Position numbers and translations under genes: made by a program | Shown here: positions 7,103 to 16,641 of the stretch, one piece after another | Layout of the letters: the number at the start of each line of letters is the position of its first letter | How positions within the stretch are numbered: the first letter of the stretch is position 1 | Notes under the pieces: generated by a model | The model's input: the letters and a program-made list of their open reading frames with translations, nothing else | The model's database searches: none | Told to the model about the DNA's origin: nothing | Assembly: GCF_900102675.1 (NCBI RefSeq) | Contig: NZ_FMYX01000009.1 | Coordinates: 62,001-126,000, forward strand | DNA: 64,000 nucleotides | From: Pseudomonas guariconensis | Lineage (GTDB): Bacteria > Pseudomonadota > Gammaproteobacteria > Pseudomonadales > Pseudomonadaceae | Direction of reading: 5' to 3'

Positions 7103-9328
7103 TCAGAATTCGGTGGTGACGGAAACGCCGAAGGTGCGCGGGTCGCCGAACATCACGCCGGCAGTTTGGAAGCCGCCCGGCAGGGTGTGGTTGCGGTACT
7201 CCTTGTCGGTCAGGTTGCTGACATAGGCGCTCACTTGAGTGGTGTCGCCGGGCAGCTCGTAGGTGATCCGCGCGTTGCCCAGGGTATAGCCGCCGCTACG
7301 CATGTTCTGGCTCTGGTCGTTGGAGAAGAAGTACTGGCGGCTGCGGGTGTTCCAGTCGGTGCCCAGCACCAGTGCGCCGCCGACTTGCAGCGGGATGCGG
7401 TAGTCCGCGCCGATCACCGCCGAGACGTTCGGTGCGCGGACGAACTTGTTGCCCGAATAGTCGTTGCTGCCGGAGGTGTAGTCGGTGAACTCGGTGTGCA
7501 ACAGACCCAGGGCGAAGTTCAGGTGCAGGTTTTGCACTGGCACCGCTTCGAGCTCGAACTCCGCGCCGTACGCCTCGCCCTCGGCACCGTTGGCCAGGCG
7601 CGAGACGGTCTGGTTGTTCACCGCGCTGACGATATTCAGCTGGATGTCTTCATAGTCGTAGTAGAACAGCGCGGCGTTGGCGTTCAGCCGCCCATCCAGC
7701 CACTCGGACTTCACCCCCAGCTCGTAGGAGGTCAGGTATTCCGGGTTCACCGTGGCCACGGTCGCCTGGCTGGTCGCGCCGGTGTTGTAACCGCCGGAGC
7801 GGAAGCCATAGGCGTAGCGCAGGTACACCCGCGCGTTGTCGGAAATCTGGTACTCGGGGGTGAGATCGTAAGTCCAGTCGCTCCAGGTGTTGTGCTCGTC
7901 CTGCACAGCGTTGACCACCAGCGGGCTGGACACGCTGCCAGGCTTCCACCAGTCGCCGTTGGAAAAGTCAGCCTGGCCCTGGTTCTGCACCCGGCGCAGG
8001 TCGATGTCCTTGGTTTCGCGGGTCCAGCGCAGGCCGGCGGTGATGCTGAAGTCCTCGGTGAAGCGGAACGTGCTGCTGCCGAAGACCGCGTAGCTCTCGG
8101 TGCCCTGGTTGTAGCTGAGGTTGTTGTAGTAGCGAGGGATGAACGGGTTGTCCAGGGCGGCGCTGGCGTTGCGCGAGTCGAGGTCCTCGTTGAAGTAGTG
8201 CAGGCCCACCACCCAGTTCAGCCGGTCCTCGCGCGGCGAGGCCAGGCGCAGCTCCTGGGACCACTGCTGGCTGTCGGCATAGGCGTAGCTGCGTTGCAGC
8301 TCGAGCGGGGTGTTGTCCGAATCGCTGAAACCGTCGCGTGTGAAGTGCTCGAACGCGCTGATGGAGGTGAGCGTCAAGTCGCCCAACTGCCAGTTGAGGT
8401 TGAGGTTGGTGCCGACCTGGTCGATCTGCACTTGGTATTTGGCGTTGTAGTTGACCTTGCCCTGCTTGGGATCGATACGGTAGCCGAACTGGTTGCTGCC
8501 ATCGGGACGCAGGCCATAGCTCACGGTGCTGTAGCCGCCGGTGTCGTGATAGCTGCGGGCATGCAGGTTGAGGTTGGCCTCCAGATCATCGTTGATGTAA
8601 GCCAGGAACTGCAACCGCGCGGCGTCGTCCTCGAGCGCCCCTTGGTCGTTGTGGTCGGCGATGTTCTCGTTGTAGCCATCGCGGCCCTGATGGCGGAACG
8701 ACAGGCGTGCGGCCAGGCGATCGCTCACCAGGGCATCGCTGATGGCGCCTTCGAGCACACGATCGTCATAGTCGCCATAGCCGGCCTTGGCATAGCCAGA
8801 GCGTTCGAAGGTCGGCTTGCGCGAGATGAAGTTGATTGCGCCGGCGGTGGTGTTCTTGCCCCAGAGGGTACCTTGGGGGCCGCGCAGGACCTCGACGCGC
8901 TCCTGGTCGAACAGCGGGAAACCTGTGGCGCTGATGTTGGCGATGTATACGTCATCGACATAGATGCCCACGGGGCTCACGGTATTGGCGCCCTGATCGC
9001 CGGTGCCCAGGCCGCGAATCCACCAGCGCGGCCGGCCATGACCCTCGGTAGTACCGGCCGAAGCGTTGGGGATGAAGCGTGTGACCTCGTTGGCCGATTG
9101 CAGCGAGCTGTCGCGGATTTTGTCGCCGCTGAGCACTGAAATCGAAGCTGGAACTTCCTGGGCGGTCTCCTCGCGCTTCTGCGCGGTGACCACCACCTTG
9201 GACAAGGTAGAGCCGGTACTGTCGACGGTGGTCGACTCACTGGGCGTAAGGCTTTCGTCAGCCTGCGCCGTTAATGCGGGCAGCCCCCCCAGGGCGACGG
9301 CGATGGAAAGTGCGGTGCGTTTGAACAT
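7103..9328 (-). CDS. TonB-dependent outer-membrane receptor (organosulfur locus)
   Basis: 741 residues from MFKRTALS, chosen because GGGGATC lies 7 nt upstream; an in-frame ATG 18 bp earlier is possible. Signal peptide ends at TAQA. A TonB-box-like region TLSKVVVTAQKR is followed by the plug (PASISVLSGDKI, RGLGTGDQG, EVLRGPQGTLWGKNTTAGAINF) and a 22-strand barrel ending in Phe (SVTTEF). The plug motif VLRGPQGTLWGKNTT is typical of receptors for non-siderophore ligands as well. It precedes a sulfonate-type binding protein, lies beside a sigma-54 activator, and has its own -24/-12 match, so it probably imports a sulfur ester or sulfonate. Ligand not determined. Confidence 0.85.
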   Translation of the reverse strand: MFKRTALSIAVALGGLPALTAQADESLTPSESTTVDSTGSTLSKVVVTAQKREETAQEVPASISVLSGDKIRDSSLQSANEVTRFIPNASAGTTEGHGRPRWWIRGLGTGDQGANTVSPVGIYVDDVYIANISATGFPLFDQERVEVLRGPQGTLWGKNTTAGAINFISRKPTFERSGYAKAGYGDYDDRVLEGAISDALVSDRLAARLSFRHQGRDGYNENIADHNDQGALEDDAARLQFLAYINDDLEANLNLHARSYHDTGGYSTVSYGLRPDGSNQFGYRIDPKQGKVNYNAKYQVQIDQVGTNLNLNWQLGDLTLTSISAFEHFTRDGFSDSDNTPLELQRSYAYADSQQWSQELRLASPREDRLNWVVGLHYFNEDLDSRNASAALDNPFIPRYYNNLSYNQGTESYAVFGSSTFRFTEDFSITAGLRWTRETKDIDLRRVQNQGQADFSNGDWWKPGSVSSPLVVNAVQDEHNTWSDWTYDLTPEYQISDNARVYLRYAYGFRSGGYNTGATSQATVATVNPEYLTSYELGVKSEWLDGRLNANAALFYYDYEDIQLNIVSAVNNQTVSRLANGAEGEAYGAEFELEAVPVQNLHLNFALGLLHTEFTDYTSGSNDYSGNKFVRAPNVSAVIGADYRIPLQVGGALVLGTDWNTRSRQYFFSNDQSQNMRSGGYTLGNARITYELPGDTTQVSAYVSNLTDKEYRNHTLPGGFQTAGVMFGDPRTFGVSVTTEF

Positions 9329-9704
9329 GCTGATCCCCAATGGCATTCGGAACGGACGTCGTGCAGCGGTGTGGCTGCGTTGTCGTAATGACGGTGCGTG
9401 CGTCCGTTGGCTGGCGCGCATGGCATCCGGCGCGTCCTGGTCTGGCAGGACACCTTGGGGTAGGGCAACAACCGTACCGGTTTTCATTTTTGTTGGATAA
9501 CTAATTGAATTTATTGTGATTTTCTTGATTTTGGCGGGCTTATCGCATGGGCTGGGGGATCTGCGCTGGCAGCAAGGGTTGCTGCTGCTGTGCTGCTGGT
9601 GCAACAGTGCCAACAAAGTTATAAGCAAATGAATATTTATAATTATTTTGTAATAAGGATTTTCGGGCACTATCGACCCATTGCCTGCCAAAGGACTTGC
9701 CGCC
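9329..9704. other. Divergent control region, TonB receptor / sigma-54 activator
   Basis: 376 bp without a gene. It carries the sigma-54 match at 9465-9480 for the receptor. Close to the activator gene is a markedly AT-rich stretch (about 9625-9665) that could hold its sigma-70 promoter, although I cannot fix -35 and -10 boxes with certainty. Confidence 0.4.
9465..9480 (-). promoter_or_regulatory. Possible sigma-54 promoter of the TonB receptor
   Basis: Minus-strand sequence CGGTAC-GGTTG-TTGCC keeps GG and GC 10 bases apart; it differs from TGGCAC-N5-TTGCW at two -24 positions and at the last base. The predicted leader would be about 125 nt. Weaker than the two matches at 4909 and 5109. Confidence 0.42.
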
Positions 9705-10793
9705 ATGTCGCTGCTCACCCATCCCCACGCCCGAGAACTGAGCAAATCGGTGCGTGCCACCGTGTTGGTCTTCGAGGACCCGCGCTCGCGCGAACTGCTC
9801 AGCCGCATCGAGCGCCTTGCCCCCAGTGAAGCCAATGCGTTGATCATCGGCGAGACGGGCACGGGCAAGGAACTGGTCGCCCGCCATATCCATCAGTTGA
9901 GCCGACGCGCCCGGGCGCCGTTCGTTGCCGTGAACTGCGGCGCGTTCCCCGAGAGCCTGGTGGAGAGCGAGCTGTTCGGACACGAGAAGGGCGCCTTCAC
10001 CGGGGCCACCTCCAGCAAGGCCGGCTGGTTCGAGGCGGCCAATGGCGGCACGCTGTTTCTCGACGAGATCGGCGATCTGCCACTGAACATGCAAGTCAAG
10101 CTGCTGCGGGTGCTGCAGGAGCGCGAAGTGGTGCGCCTGGGTTCGCGCAACGCTATCCCCATCGACGTACGCTTGGTGGCGGCGACCAACGTCAACCTGG
10201 CCGATGCCGTGGTGGCCGGGCATTTTCGCGAGGACCTGTTCTACCGCCTGCACGTGGCGACCATCCGCCTGCCGCCGTTGCGCGAACGGCCCGGGGACAT
10301 CCTGCCGCTGGCCAGGTTCTTCGTCGAGGAGCATTGCCAGCGTCTGGGCTACCAGCGCGCCACCTTGAGCCCCGAGGCCGAACGCAAGCTGCTCGGGCAC
10401 AGCTGGCCTGGCAACATCCGCGAGCTGGAGAACGCCATCCACCATGCGCTGCTGGTCTGCCGCCAGCAGCGGGTTCAGCCGGGCGACTTGCACCTGGCCG
10501 ACATGCGCACCCCTGCGTCACGCCATGAGGCGCTGCCCGCCCCGCCCCTCGAAGCGAGCCTGGATGCTGCGTTGCTGGCGTTGTACGAGCGCAACCTGCC
10601 GGACCTCTACGAGCACATCGAAGAGGCCGTGTTTCGCACGGCCTATCACTACTGCCATGGCAATCAGTTGCAGACCGCACGGCTGCTGGGCATCAGCCGC
10701 AACATCGTGCGGGCTCGGCTGGAGCGGATCGGGGAACTGGAGCCTTCCAGCCGGACATTGAAAGCCAATGAGCGGTGGCTGGCGTCGGGGTGA
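9705..10793 (+). CDS. Sigma-54-dependent activator without sensor domain, SfnR type
   Basis: 362 residues, ATG preceded by AAGGA. The protein begins almost directly with the AAA+ domain: Walker A GETGTGKE, the sigma-54 contact loop GAFTGA, Walker B GGTLFLDEIGDLP, and the arginine-finger region FREDLFYRL. It ends in a Fis-type helix-turn-helix (NQLQTARLLGISRNIVRARL). There is no receiver, GAF or PAS domain, as in SfnR of P. putida, which controls sulfone use and is itself regulated at transcription. Neighbouring -24/-12 promoters at 4909, 5109 and 9465 are its likely targets. The symbol is withheld because several SfnR paralogues exist. Confidence 0.85.
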   Translation: MSLLTHPHARELSKSVRATVLVFEDPRSRELLSRIERLAPSEANALIIGETGTGKELVARHIHQLSRRARAPFVAVNCGAFPESLVESELFGHEKGAFTGATSSKAGWFEAANGGTLFLDEIGDLPLNMQVKLLRVLQEREVVRLGSRNAIPIDVRLVAATNVNLADAVVAGHFREDLFYRLHVATIRLPPLRERPGDILPLARFFVEEHCQRLGYQRATLSPEAERKLLGHSWPGNIRELENAIHHALLVCRQQRVQPGDLHLADMRTPASRHEALPAPPLEASLDAALLALYERNLPDLYEHIEEAVFRTAYHYCHGNQLQTARLLGISRNIVRARLERIGELEPSSRTLKANERWLASG

Positions 10794-10842
10794 GTGGCAA
10801 GTGGCAGGCTGTCCTGGTCAGGCACCAGGACAGCCTATGGCA

Positions 10843-12963
10843 TCAGAAGCGGTAGGCCAGGCTGGCTTCCAGGGTACGAGGGGCACCTGGGGTGATCAGG
10901 TCCACCGAGCCATGGGCAGAGGCGTAGTAGTCCCGGTCGAATGCGTTCTTCAAGCGCAGCGCCATGTCCCAGTGCTGTTCGCTGTACAGCAGCGCGGCAT
11001 CGAAGGTGGTGTAGCCAGGCATCACCACACGGTTGTCCAAGGCGGTGTAGCGCTCGTCCACATAATTGGCGCCGGCGGCGACGCGCCACTGTGCGTTGAG
11101 GCTGCGTACCAGCCAGAGGTTGGCGCTGTTGCGTGGAGTGAGCGTTGGGGTCTGGCCTTCGTTGGCAATGCCGTTGGTCTTGGCGTTGGACTTGATGATT
11201 TCTGCATCCAGGTAGGCGTAGCCGGCATAGACCTGCCATTTGTCCGAGAGCTGACCGGTGACCGTCGCCTCGAAGCCGTCGGTACGCTGCTCGCCGGCCA
11301 GGATGGTCAATCCTGGGACGACCGGGTCTGGGGTCCGCATGTTGGTGCGCTCCAGGCGGAAGATGGCTGCAGTCACCGCCAGCTTGTTGTCCAGCAAGTC
11401 CCACTTGGCGCCCAACTCGTAGTTGGTGGTTTTCTCAGGCTCCAAATCCGCGTTGCCGGCGTTGACGGCAAACATTTCCCCTGAAGGCTGGTAGCTGCGG
11501 CTGACGGATACGTAGTACGACTGGATCTGGTCGGGCTGGTACACCAGGCCCACGCGTGGGCTCCATGTCTTGTCGGTACGGTCAAGGTCGACGTCGTCGG
11601 CACGGATGTCGTCGTACTCCTGGCCGAAGATGTCATACCGCACGCCGACCAGCGCTTTCCAGTGCTCGTTCAGCTCGATCAGATCCTGCACGTAAAAGCC
11701 TGCGGTCTGCTGGTAATTGGTGCCCTTGGAGGTCAGGTTGGCGGCATGCTCCGGGACCGGGACCAAGCCGTCGCGATACACCGGTACCTGAGCGACGTTG
11801 TTCTGGCTGAACACGCGTTGGTATTTGTCTTGATAGCCCACTTCCACGCCATACAGCAGGTTGTGCTGCATGCCGGCCAGTTGCGCCTGCTGCTTGAGCT
11901 CAGTCTGGTTGAACACGCCGTACTCGTCGCGGGCCACGTTGCCGCGGTTGAGTTTGACCAACAGCTCGCCGTCCGGCGCGGTGACGAAGCGGGTCGGGCT
12001 GCTGTCGGCCAGGGTGTTGTTGCGGTCCAGATCGTAGTGGTAGTAGCGGCTGGTGTTGGTCAGGGTGAAGTCGTCGTTGATGCGGTAGTCCAGGCTCGCG
12101 GTGAAGGAAAACACTTCGCTGCGGGCGTAGTCTTGGTCGGCGTCGCCGGAGCCGAAGCGCTTGTCGCGGTCCACATCCACCGGGCGGTTGCCCAGGGCCG
12201 GGATACCGAAGTCGATCAGGCGTTTGTCGTACAGGTAGGTGGCACCCAGGTTCAATTCCAAGTCGTCAGAAAGACGGAAATACGCCGACGGTGCGATGGC
12301 CTTGCGATCAATGTAGCCATCGTCGCGGAAGGTGTCGCTGTCCTCGAACGCGCCGGTGAGGCGATAGGCCTGGTTGCCCTGCGGGTCGGCATAGCCGGTG
12401 TCGAACTGGGTGCGGCGCTTGCCTTCGGTGTCGAAGGTCATCCCCACTTCGTGTTTGGGCGCAAAGCCTGGTTTCTTGCTGACGCTGTTGATCAAGCCAC
12501 CTGACGAACCACGGCCGTAGAGCACGGCAGCCGGGCCTTTGATGACCTCGACGCGCTCGATATTGGACAGATCGCGAAAATACAAGGCGTCGTCGCGAAC
12601 CCCATCGATGTACATATCGCCGATAGCACTGAAGCCACGAATGGTGACCTGGTCGCGTTGGCCATCGCCGTTGGAGAGTCCGACCCCGGGCACGTTCTTG
12701 AGCACGTCTTCCATGGACTGTGCGCCTTGATCCTTGATCACGCTCTCTGGCACCACGTTGACCGTCTGGGGAATGTCGCGCAGGGGCGCATCGATCTTCA
12801 GGGCACTCTTGCTTTCGCTGGCCTTGTAGCCTTGCTGCTCGTAGGCACCGGTGACCGGGGTCGCTGGCAAGGCCAGCGTTTGCTGGGTTTCAGCGTAGGC
12901 GGCAGGGATTACCAACAGGCCCAGCATCGACAGCGATGCTGGGGCGACAGACTTTTTTGCCAT
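10843..12963 (-). CDS. TonB-dependent siderophore receptor
   Basis: 706 residues with a signal peptide ending PAAYA. Plug features of the siderophore-receptor family are clear: ALKIDAPLRDIPQTVNVVPE, then DVLKNVPGVG, VTIRGFSAIGDMYIDGVRDD and EVIKGPAAVLYGRGSSGGLIN. The barrel ends with the Phe-terminated signature LEASLAYRF. This set is typical of receptors such as Fiu/FiuA-like proteins. It probably imports a ferric siderophore made by others; no siderophore synthesis gene is present. A Fur-like site lies about 31 bp upstream of the start. The gene is convergent with the sigma-54 activator and not obviously part of the sulfur locus. Confidence 0.9.
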   Translation of the reverse strand: MAKKSVAPASLSMLGLLVIPAAYAETQQTLALPATPVTGAYEQQGYKASESKSALKIDAPLRDIPQTVNVVPESVIKDQGAQSMEDVLKNVPGVGLSNGDGQRDQVTIRGFSAIGDMYIDGVRDDALYFRDLSNIERVEVIKGPAAVLYGRGSSGGLINSVSKKPGFAPKHEVGMTFDTEGKRRTQFDTGYADPQGNQAYRLTGAFEDSDTFRDDGYIDRKAIAPSAYFRLSDDLELNLGATYLYDKRLIDFGIPALGNRPVDVDRDKRFGSGDADQDYARSEVFSFTASLDYRINDDFTLTNTSRYYHYDLDRNNTLADSSPTRFVTAPDGELLVKLNRGNVARDEYGVFNQTELKQQAQLAGMQHNLLYGVEVGYQDKYQRVFSQNNVAQVPVYRDGLVPVPEHAANLTSKGTNYQQTAGFYVQDLIELNEHWKALVGVRYDIFGQEYDDIRADDVDLDRTDKTWSPRVGLVYQPDQIQSYYVSVSRSYQPSGEMFAVNAGNADLEPEKTTNYELGAKWDLLDNKLAVTAAIFRLERTNMRTPDPVVPGLTILAGEQRTDGFEATVTGQLSDKWQVYAGYAYLDAEIIKSNAKTNGIANEGQTPTLTPRNSANLWLVRSLNAQWRVAAGANYVDERYTALDNRVVMPGYTTFDAALLYSEQHWDMALRLKNAFDRDYYASAHGSVDLITPGAPRTLEASLAYRF

Positions 12964-13303
12964 TACGAATCACTCGCGTTGTTGTTTTCTGTCGCAAATA
13001 GTAACGATTCACAAATGTAAAGCAAGTGTAAAGAAGCGCGCACTCAATCGAATGCTTACGCATGGCGAGAGCGGGCAAAGGGATGTCGTTGGAGGGTGTC
13101 GGGGTCTGTGCTACAGACCTAGTCCAAATGGAGGGTGCATCGGGCGTTCGCGTAAGGATAGGTTTGCTAGCACCGTCCGCGACCGGACAAGCAGCAGGCG
13201 GCCCCCGGAACGTTCAAGGGCAGGGGGCTGCGAGGGCGCGCACCTGCCCAAGGTGCAGCAGATGAAAACAGCGTCTGGTGGCAACCATCCCAGGGAGAAC
13301 CTC
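12964..13303. other. Intergenic region, siderophore receptor / SnoaL-like gene
   Basis: 340 bp without a supported gene. The left part has the Fur-like site. A short hairpin GGTCTGT-GCT-ACAGACC occurs near 13103-13119, and a GCCCCC/GGGGGC pair is further right before the SnoaL-like gene. No clear promoter boxes. Confidence 0.35.
12994..13012 (-). promoter_or_regulatory. Possible Fur box
   Basis: The 19 bases GCAAATAGTAACGATTCAC resemble the A/T-rich Fur consensus in the central AATAGTAACGATT. They lie 31-49 bp upstream of a siderophore-receptor start, where Fur sites are usual. The match is partial. Confidence 0.45.
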
Positions 13304-13777
13304 ATGCAAGACGCAATGACACTGGAGCAACGCATCGCCCGCCTCGAGGCCCTGGAGGCCATCCGAGAGCTCAAGCATCGTTGCTTGAACGCATGCGATC
13401 TCAAGGACGTGGCCGCGATTCGCGACTGTTTCGCTCAAGGCCCGGTGCTGATCGACTACGGCCCGCTGGGCGTGTTCAACGACCGCGAACCGTTCCTGGC
13501 GCTATACCGCGAACTGGCCTGTGTGCCCCGGGTGATCGATCTGCACCACGCCGCCAACCCGCAGATCGACTACCAAGACCCAGACAACGCCCAGGCGCGC
13601 TGGGCCTTGCACTACCAGAACCGCGACGCTGAAACCGGCGTGACCCGCCAGCTTGGTGGCTTCTACCAGGACCGCTACCGACGAGAGGCGGGTCAGTGGC
13701 GCATCGTCGAAACGGTATTTCGCGGGCACTTCGAAGTGGTGCGGCCAAAGCCCGGACCGATCAGTCCCTGGCCTTGA
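13304..13777 (+). CDS. SnoaL-like / NTF2-fold protein
   Basis: 157 residues; ATG is preceded by AGGGAGAAC. The protein begins with a helical LEQRIARLEALEAIRELKHR and has the cone-shaped SnoaL_4 pattern: LKDVAAIRDCFAQGPVLIDYG, then HHAANPQIDYQD, GGFYQDRYRREAGQWRIVETVFRG. Such proteins bind or isomerise small hydrophobic ligands or are dehydratase-like subunits. No partner enzyme is adjacent, so the function stays open. The last 17 bp overlap the end of the convergent MscS gene. Confidence 0.75.
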   Translation: MQDAMTLEQRIARLEALEAIRELKHRCLNACDLKDVAAIRDCFAQGPVLIDYGPLGVFNDREPFLALYRELACVPRVIDLHHAANPQIDYQDPDNAQARWALHYQNRDAETGVTRQLGGFYQDRYRREAGQWRIVETVFRGHFEVVRPKPGPISPWP

Positions 13778-14882
13778 ACACGCCGGCTTCGCGGCCCATC
13801 TGGTTCGAAGCCTGGGGCAGGGAGGTCACTTTGATCGCTCGCGCCGGCACGGCGAACTTGGCCCCGATGCTGGCGAACTGCTCAAGCAACTGGAAGTTGA
13901 TCGCCTGCTGGATGTCCATGTACAGGTTGTAGCCGGGGTCGAGCACGATGTAGACGCATTCGAACTCCAGCGACTCCTTGCCGAAGCCGCGCAGGTGCGC
14001 GCGGTCGAAGCGTACCTGCTGCTGGGACTTGATCACCTGGGCGACGATGCCCGGCGCCTTTTTCACCGCCTCGGTGGGCGTGTCGTAGGACAGGCCGAAT
14101 TCAAAGACGATGCGCCGTTCCTGCAGGCGTTTGTAGTTCTGGATGGTGCTGCTGATCATGCCGGCGTTGGCCATGACGATCTGCTCGCCGCCCAGGCTGC
14201 GGATGCGCGTGGTCTTCAGACCAATGTGTTCGACCGTGCCGGCCAGTGGGCCGATGACGATGAAGTCGCCCACCTCGAATGGCTTGTCCACGGCGATGGA
14301 GAGGGAAGCGAACAGGTCGCCGAGGATGTTCTGCACCGCCAGCGCCACGGCGATCCCGCCCACGCCGAGGCTGGCGACGAAGGCGGTGATGTTCACCCCC
14401 AGGTTCGACAGCATCGCCAGCAACACCATCGACCACAGCAGCACCCGCGCGCCCCAGGCCGACAGGGTGGCCAGGGCGCTGCCTTGGTAGAAGCCTTCGG
14501 CGCTGTGCCGCGCGAAATAGCGGGCAAGGCCCAGGGCGATGGCGCGGTTGGCCCACAGGCCGATCTGCAGGGCGGCGACCACGAACCACAGGCTGCCGAC
14601 CCGGTCCAGCCAGCGCTCGGGCAGGTCCAGCACGCCCAGGCCCACCAGCAGCGCGGCGAGCAGCAACAGCACGTTGCTGGTGCCATCGAGGACTTTGGCC
14701 AGGACTTGGGCGAAATGCCCATCGTGGGAGGACCAATGCTGGACCCGGCGCTTGACGAAGCTGATCGCCCAGCGAGCGATCAGGAAGGTGAGGATGCTGA
14801 CCGCCAGGGCCAGCATCAGGTTGAGCACAGAGATGCCAAAGAGCGTCGTGGTCGTCAGCGATTCGAGGAATCGTTCGTTCAT
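13761..14882 (-). CDS. MscS-family mechanosensitive channel
   Basis: 373 residues. Three to four N-terminal membrane helices are followed by the pore helix region LGVGGIAVALAVQNILGD, the beta-domain FEVGDFIVIGPLAGTVEHIGLKTTRIRSLGGEQIVMANA and the C-terminal alpha/beta domain ending near KVTSLPQ. This matches the small-conductance MscS family, which opens on membrane tension to release solutes after osmotic downshock. It is monocistronic and convergent with the SnoaL-like gene. Confidence 0.9.
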   Translation of the reverse strand: MNERFLESLTTTTLFGISVLNLMLALAVSILTFLIARWAISFVKRRVQHWSSHDGHFAQVLAKVLDGTSNVLLLLAALLVGLGVLDLPERWLDRVGSLWFVVAALQIGLWANRAIALGLARYFARHSAEGFYQGSALATLSAWGARVLLWSMVLLAMLSNLGVNITAFVASLGVGGIAVALAVQNILGDLFASLSIAVDKPFEVGDFIVIGPLAGTVEHIGLKTTRIRSLGGEQIVMANAGMISSTIQNYKRLQERRIVFEFGLSYDTPTEAVKKAPGIVAQVIKSQQQVRFDRAHLRGFGKESLEFECVYIVLDPGYNLYMDIQQAINFQLLEQFASIGAKFAVPARAIKVTSLPQASNQMGREAGVFKARD

Positions 14883-14999
14883 CGTCGGTTGCCCTCCAAG
14901 GCAGTGTTGAACACGTGCTCGTTAGAAGGGCATTGGCATCGGGGGTTGGACCGCATGTGTGCGGCCCTCGACGAACGGTGCGCGCGTGAGTGCCGCGCT

Positions 15000-16211
15000 T
15001 CAGGCTTGGCGCTTGGGCACAAAGCGCAGGATGGCGCAGGCGACGAGCGCCGACACCAGCGAGCCGAGCAGGATGCCGATCTTGGCCTCGTCGATCCGCT
15101 CGGGCTGCCCTGGGAAAGCCAACTCGCCGATGAACAGGCTCATGGTAAAGCCGATGCCGCACAGCATCGCCACCCCGTAGATCTGCAGCCAGCTGGCGCC
15201 GCGCGGCTTGGCCGCAAGGCCGGTCTTGACCGCCAGCCAGACGCCTGCGAACACGCCCAGCTGTTTGCCCAGCAACAGGCCCAGGGCAATGGCCAGTGGC
15301 AGCGGGGCGAGCACATCGCTCACGCTCAAGTGGCTGAAGGAAACCCCCGCATTGGCAAAGCCAAAGGCCGGCACGATCAAGAACCCGACCCATGGCGCCA
15401 GGGCGTGCTCGAGCTTGAGCTGCGGGCTGGCTTTGCCGACCCCGGCGCTGTAGGGAATCAACAGTGCGCCGACCACGCCAGCGATGGTGGCGTGCACACC
15501 CGACAGCAAGGTGACGTACCACAGCGCCGCGACACCCAGCAGGTACGGCCACAGAGACACCACGCGCAGACGGTTGAACGCCAGCAGCACGAGGATGATC
15601 CCGCCTGCTGCAGCCAGGGCCAGCAGGTTGATCGACGAGGTGTAGAACAGCGCGATGATCGCCACGGCGCCCATGTCATCGATGATCGCCACCGAGACCA
15701 GCATCACCTTCAGCGACAGCGGTGCGTGCCGACCCAGCAGCGCCAGGGCGCCGACGGCGAAAGCGATGTCCGTGGCCGCGGGGATGGCCCAGCCGCTGGC
15801 AAGGCCCGGTTCGCTGCGCGAGACCGCCAGGAAGATCAGCGCCGGGACGGCCATGCCCATCAAGGCCGGCAACGCCGGCAGGCGGCGTTGCTCCCAGGTG
15901 GCCAGACGGCCATCGACCAGCTCGCGCTTGATTTCCAGCCCCACCAGCAGGAAGAACACCGCCATCAACCCGTCGTTGACCCACAGGTGAATGGTCATCG
16001 GGCCGAGCTTGTCGCTGAGCGTGGGCCCCACGGGCAAGTGCAACAGATGTTGGTAAGTGCTGGCCCAAGGGCTGTTGGCCAGGACAATGGCAAGGGCAGC
16101 GGTGATCATCAGCAGCACGCCGCCAGCGGCCTCGCTGGTCAGCAGGCGGTGCAGCAGCGACGGCCGCGCAAGGGTGGGCACAGGTGCATTCATACGGGAG
16201 TCCTCGTTCAT
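15000..16211 (-). CDS. nhaA: Na+/H+ antiporter NhaA
   Basis: 403 residues from MNEDSRMNAP (AAGGTGA upstream); a start 18 bp later (after GAGGA) is equally possible. NhaA hallmarks are present: VFFLLVGLEIKRELVDG, GWAIPAATDIAFAVGALALLG, the paired ion-binding Asp in AIIDDMGAVAIIALFY, the half-helix SGVHATIAGV, and GIGFTMSLFIGELAF. Twelve membrane segments, inner membrane. It exchanges Na+ for 2 H+ and supports sodium and alkaline tolerance. No nhaR gene is adjacent. Confidence 0.95.
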   Translation of the reverse strand: MNEDSRMNAPVPTLARPSLLHRLLTSEAAGGVLLMITAALAIVLANSPWASTYQHLLHLPVGPTLSDKLGPMTIHLWVNDGLMAVFFLLVGLEIKRELVDGRLATWEQRRLPALPALMGMAVPALIFLAVSRSEPGLASGWAIPAATDIAFAVGALALLGRHAPLSLKVMLVSVAIIDDMGAVAIIALFYTSSINLLALAAAGGIILVLLAFNRLRVVSLWPYLLGVAALWYVTLLSGVHATIAGVVGALLIPYSAGVGKASPQLKLEHALAPWVGFLIVPAFGFANAGVSFSHLSVSDVLAPLPLAIALGLLLGKQLGVFAGVWLAVKTGLAAKPRGASWLQIYGVAMLCGIGFTMSLFIGELAFPGQPERIDEAKIGILLGSLVSALVACAILRFVPKRQA

Positions 16212-16641
16212 GACGTCACCTTCGCGAGGGCAGCGGCGCGTCGGAATGCGGACACAGCAAAACGATGGCCCCGGACGTTCCGGGCCACTGCAGCAAAGGA
16301 TGGGAAGAAGGGAAGGGGATGGCGCTTGGAAAGCCCGGCCGAGACACGGCGGAGCGGGGAACGCCAAAACAGTGTGGAGGCTGCATGCGACATGAAAATA
16401 GCTCTCGGAAAACAAATGAATGTTCTCCGTATTCGGGAAGGCTCCCGGGCGCACGCAGCACACGCCAGGCGACAATTCTACGAGGGTAATTCGCTACTTT
16501 CTGTAGGAATTTACTTCGAAATGTTGCCGCGGTTGTGTTTTGTTTTGCTCAAGCCCTGGCCATGTGCAGGTCACGTCGCTGTCATGCCCCCTTGGTAAGG
16601 TCAGGCGCCCATGCGTCCAAACAACAAGAAGGTGACCTAAG
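16212..16641. other. Divergent intergenic region nhaA / araC-type regulator
   Basis: 430 bp. I see no supported gene, no convincing Na+-sensing RNA, and no clear consensus promoter. The part next to the AraC gene (about 16390-16560) is lower in GC than its surroundings. Confidence 0.35.

Noticed and set aside
7085..9139. 684-codon plus-strand open frame opposite the TonB receptor
   Set aside because: Antisense frame created by high third-position GC of the receptor gene; no domain.
9595..9612. TTGGCACTGTTGC on the minus strand considered as another -24/-12 promoter
   Set aside because: Only two bases separate the TGGCAC and TTGC elements; five are needed.
9625..9665. AT-rich stretch before the sigma-54 activator considered as a Fur box
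   Set aside because: No hexamer repeat of the Fur type; more simply an AT-rich promoter region.
16212..16500. Na+ riboswitch or other structured leader before nhaA
   Set aside because: No conserved stems or recognisable core; only scattered short inverted repeats.
13653..16598. 981-codon plus-strand open frame across the MscS and NhaA genes
   Set aside because: It is antisense to two clear membrane-protein genes; the product is Gln/His/Arg-rich without domains, typical of a GC-rich shadow frame.
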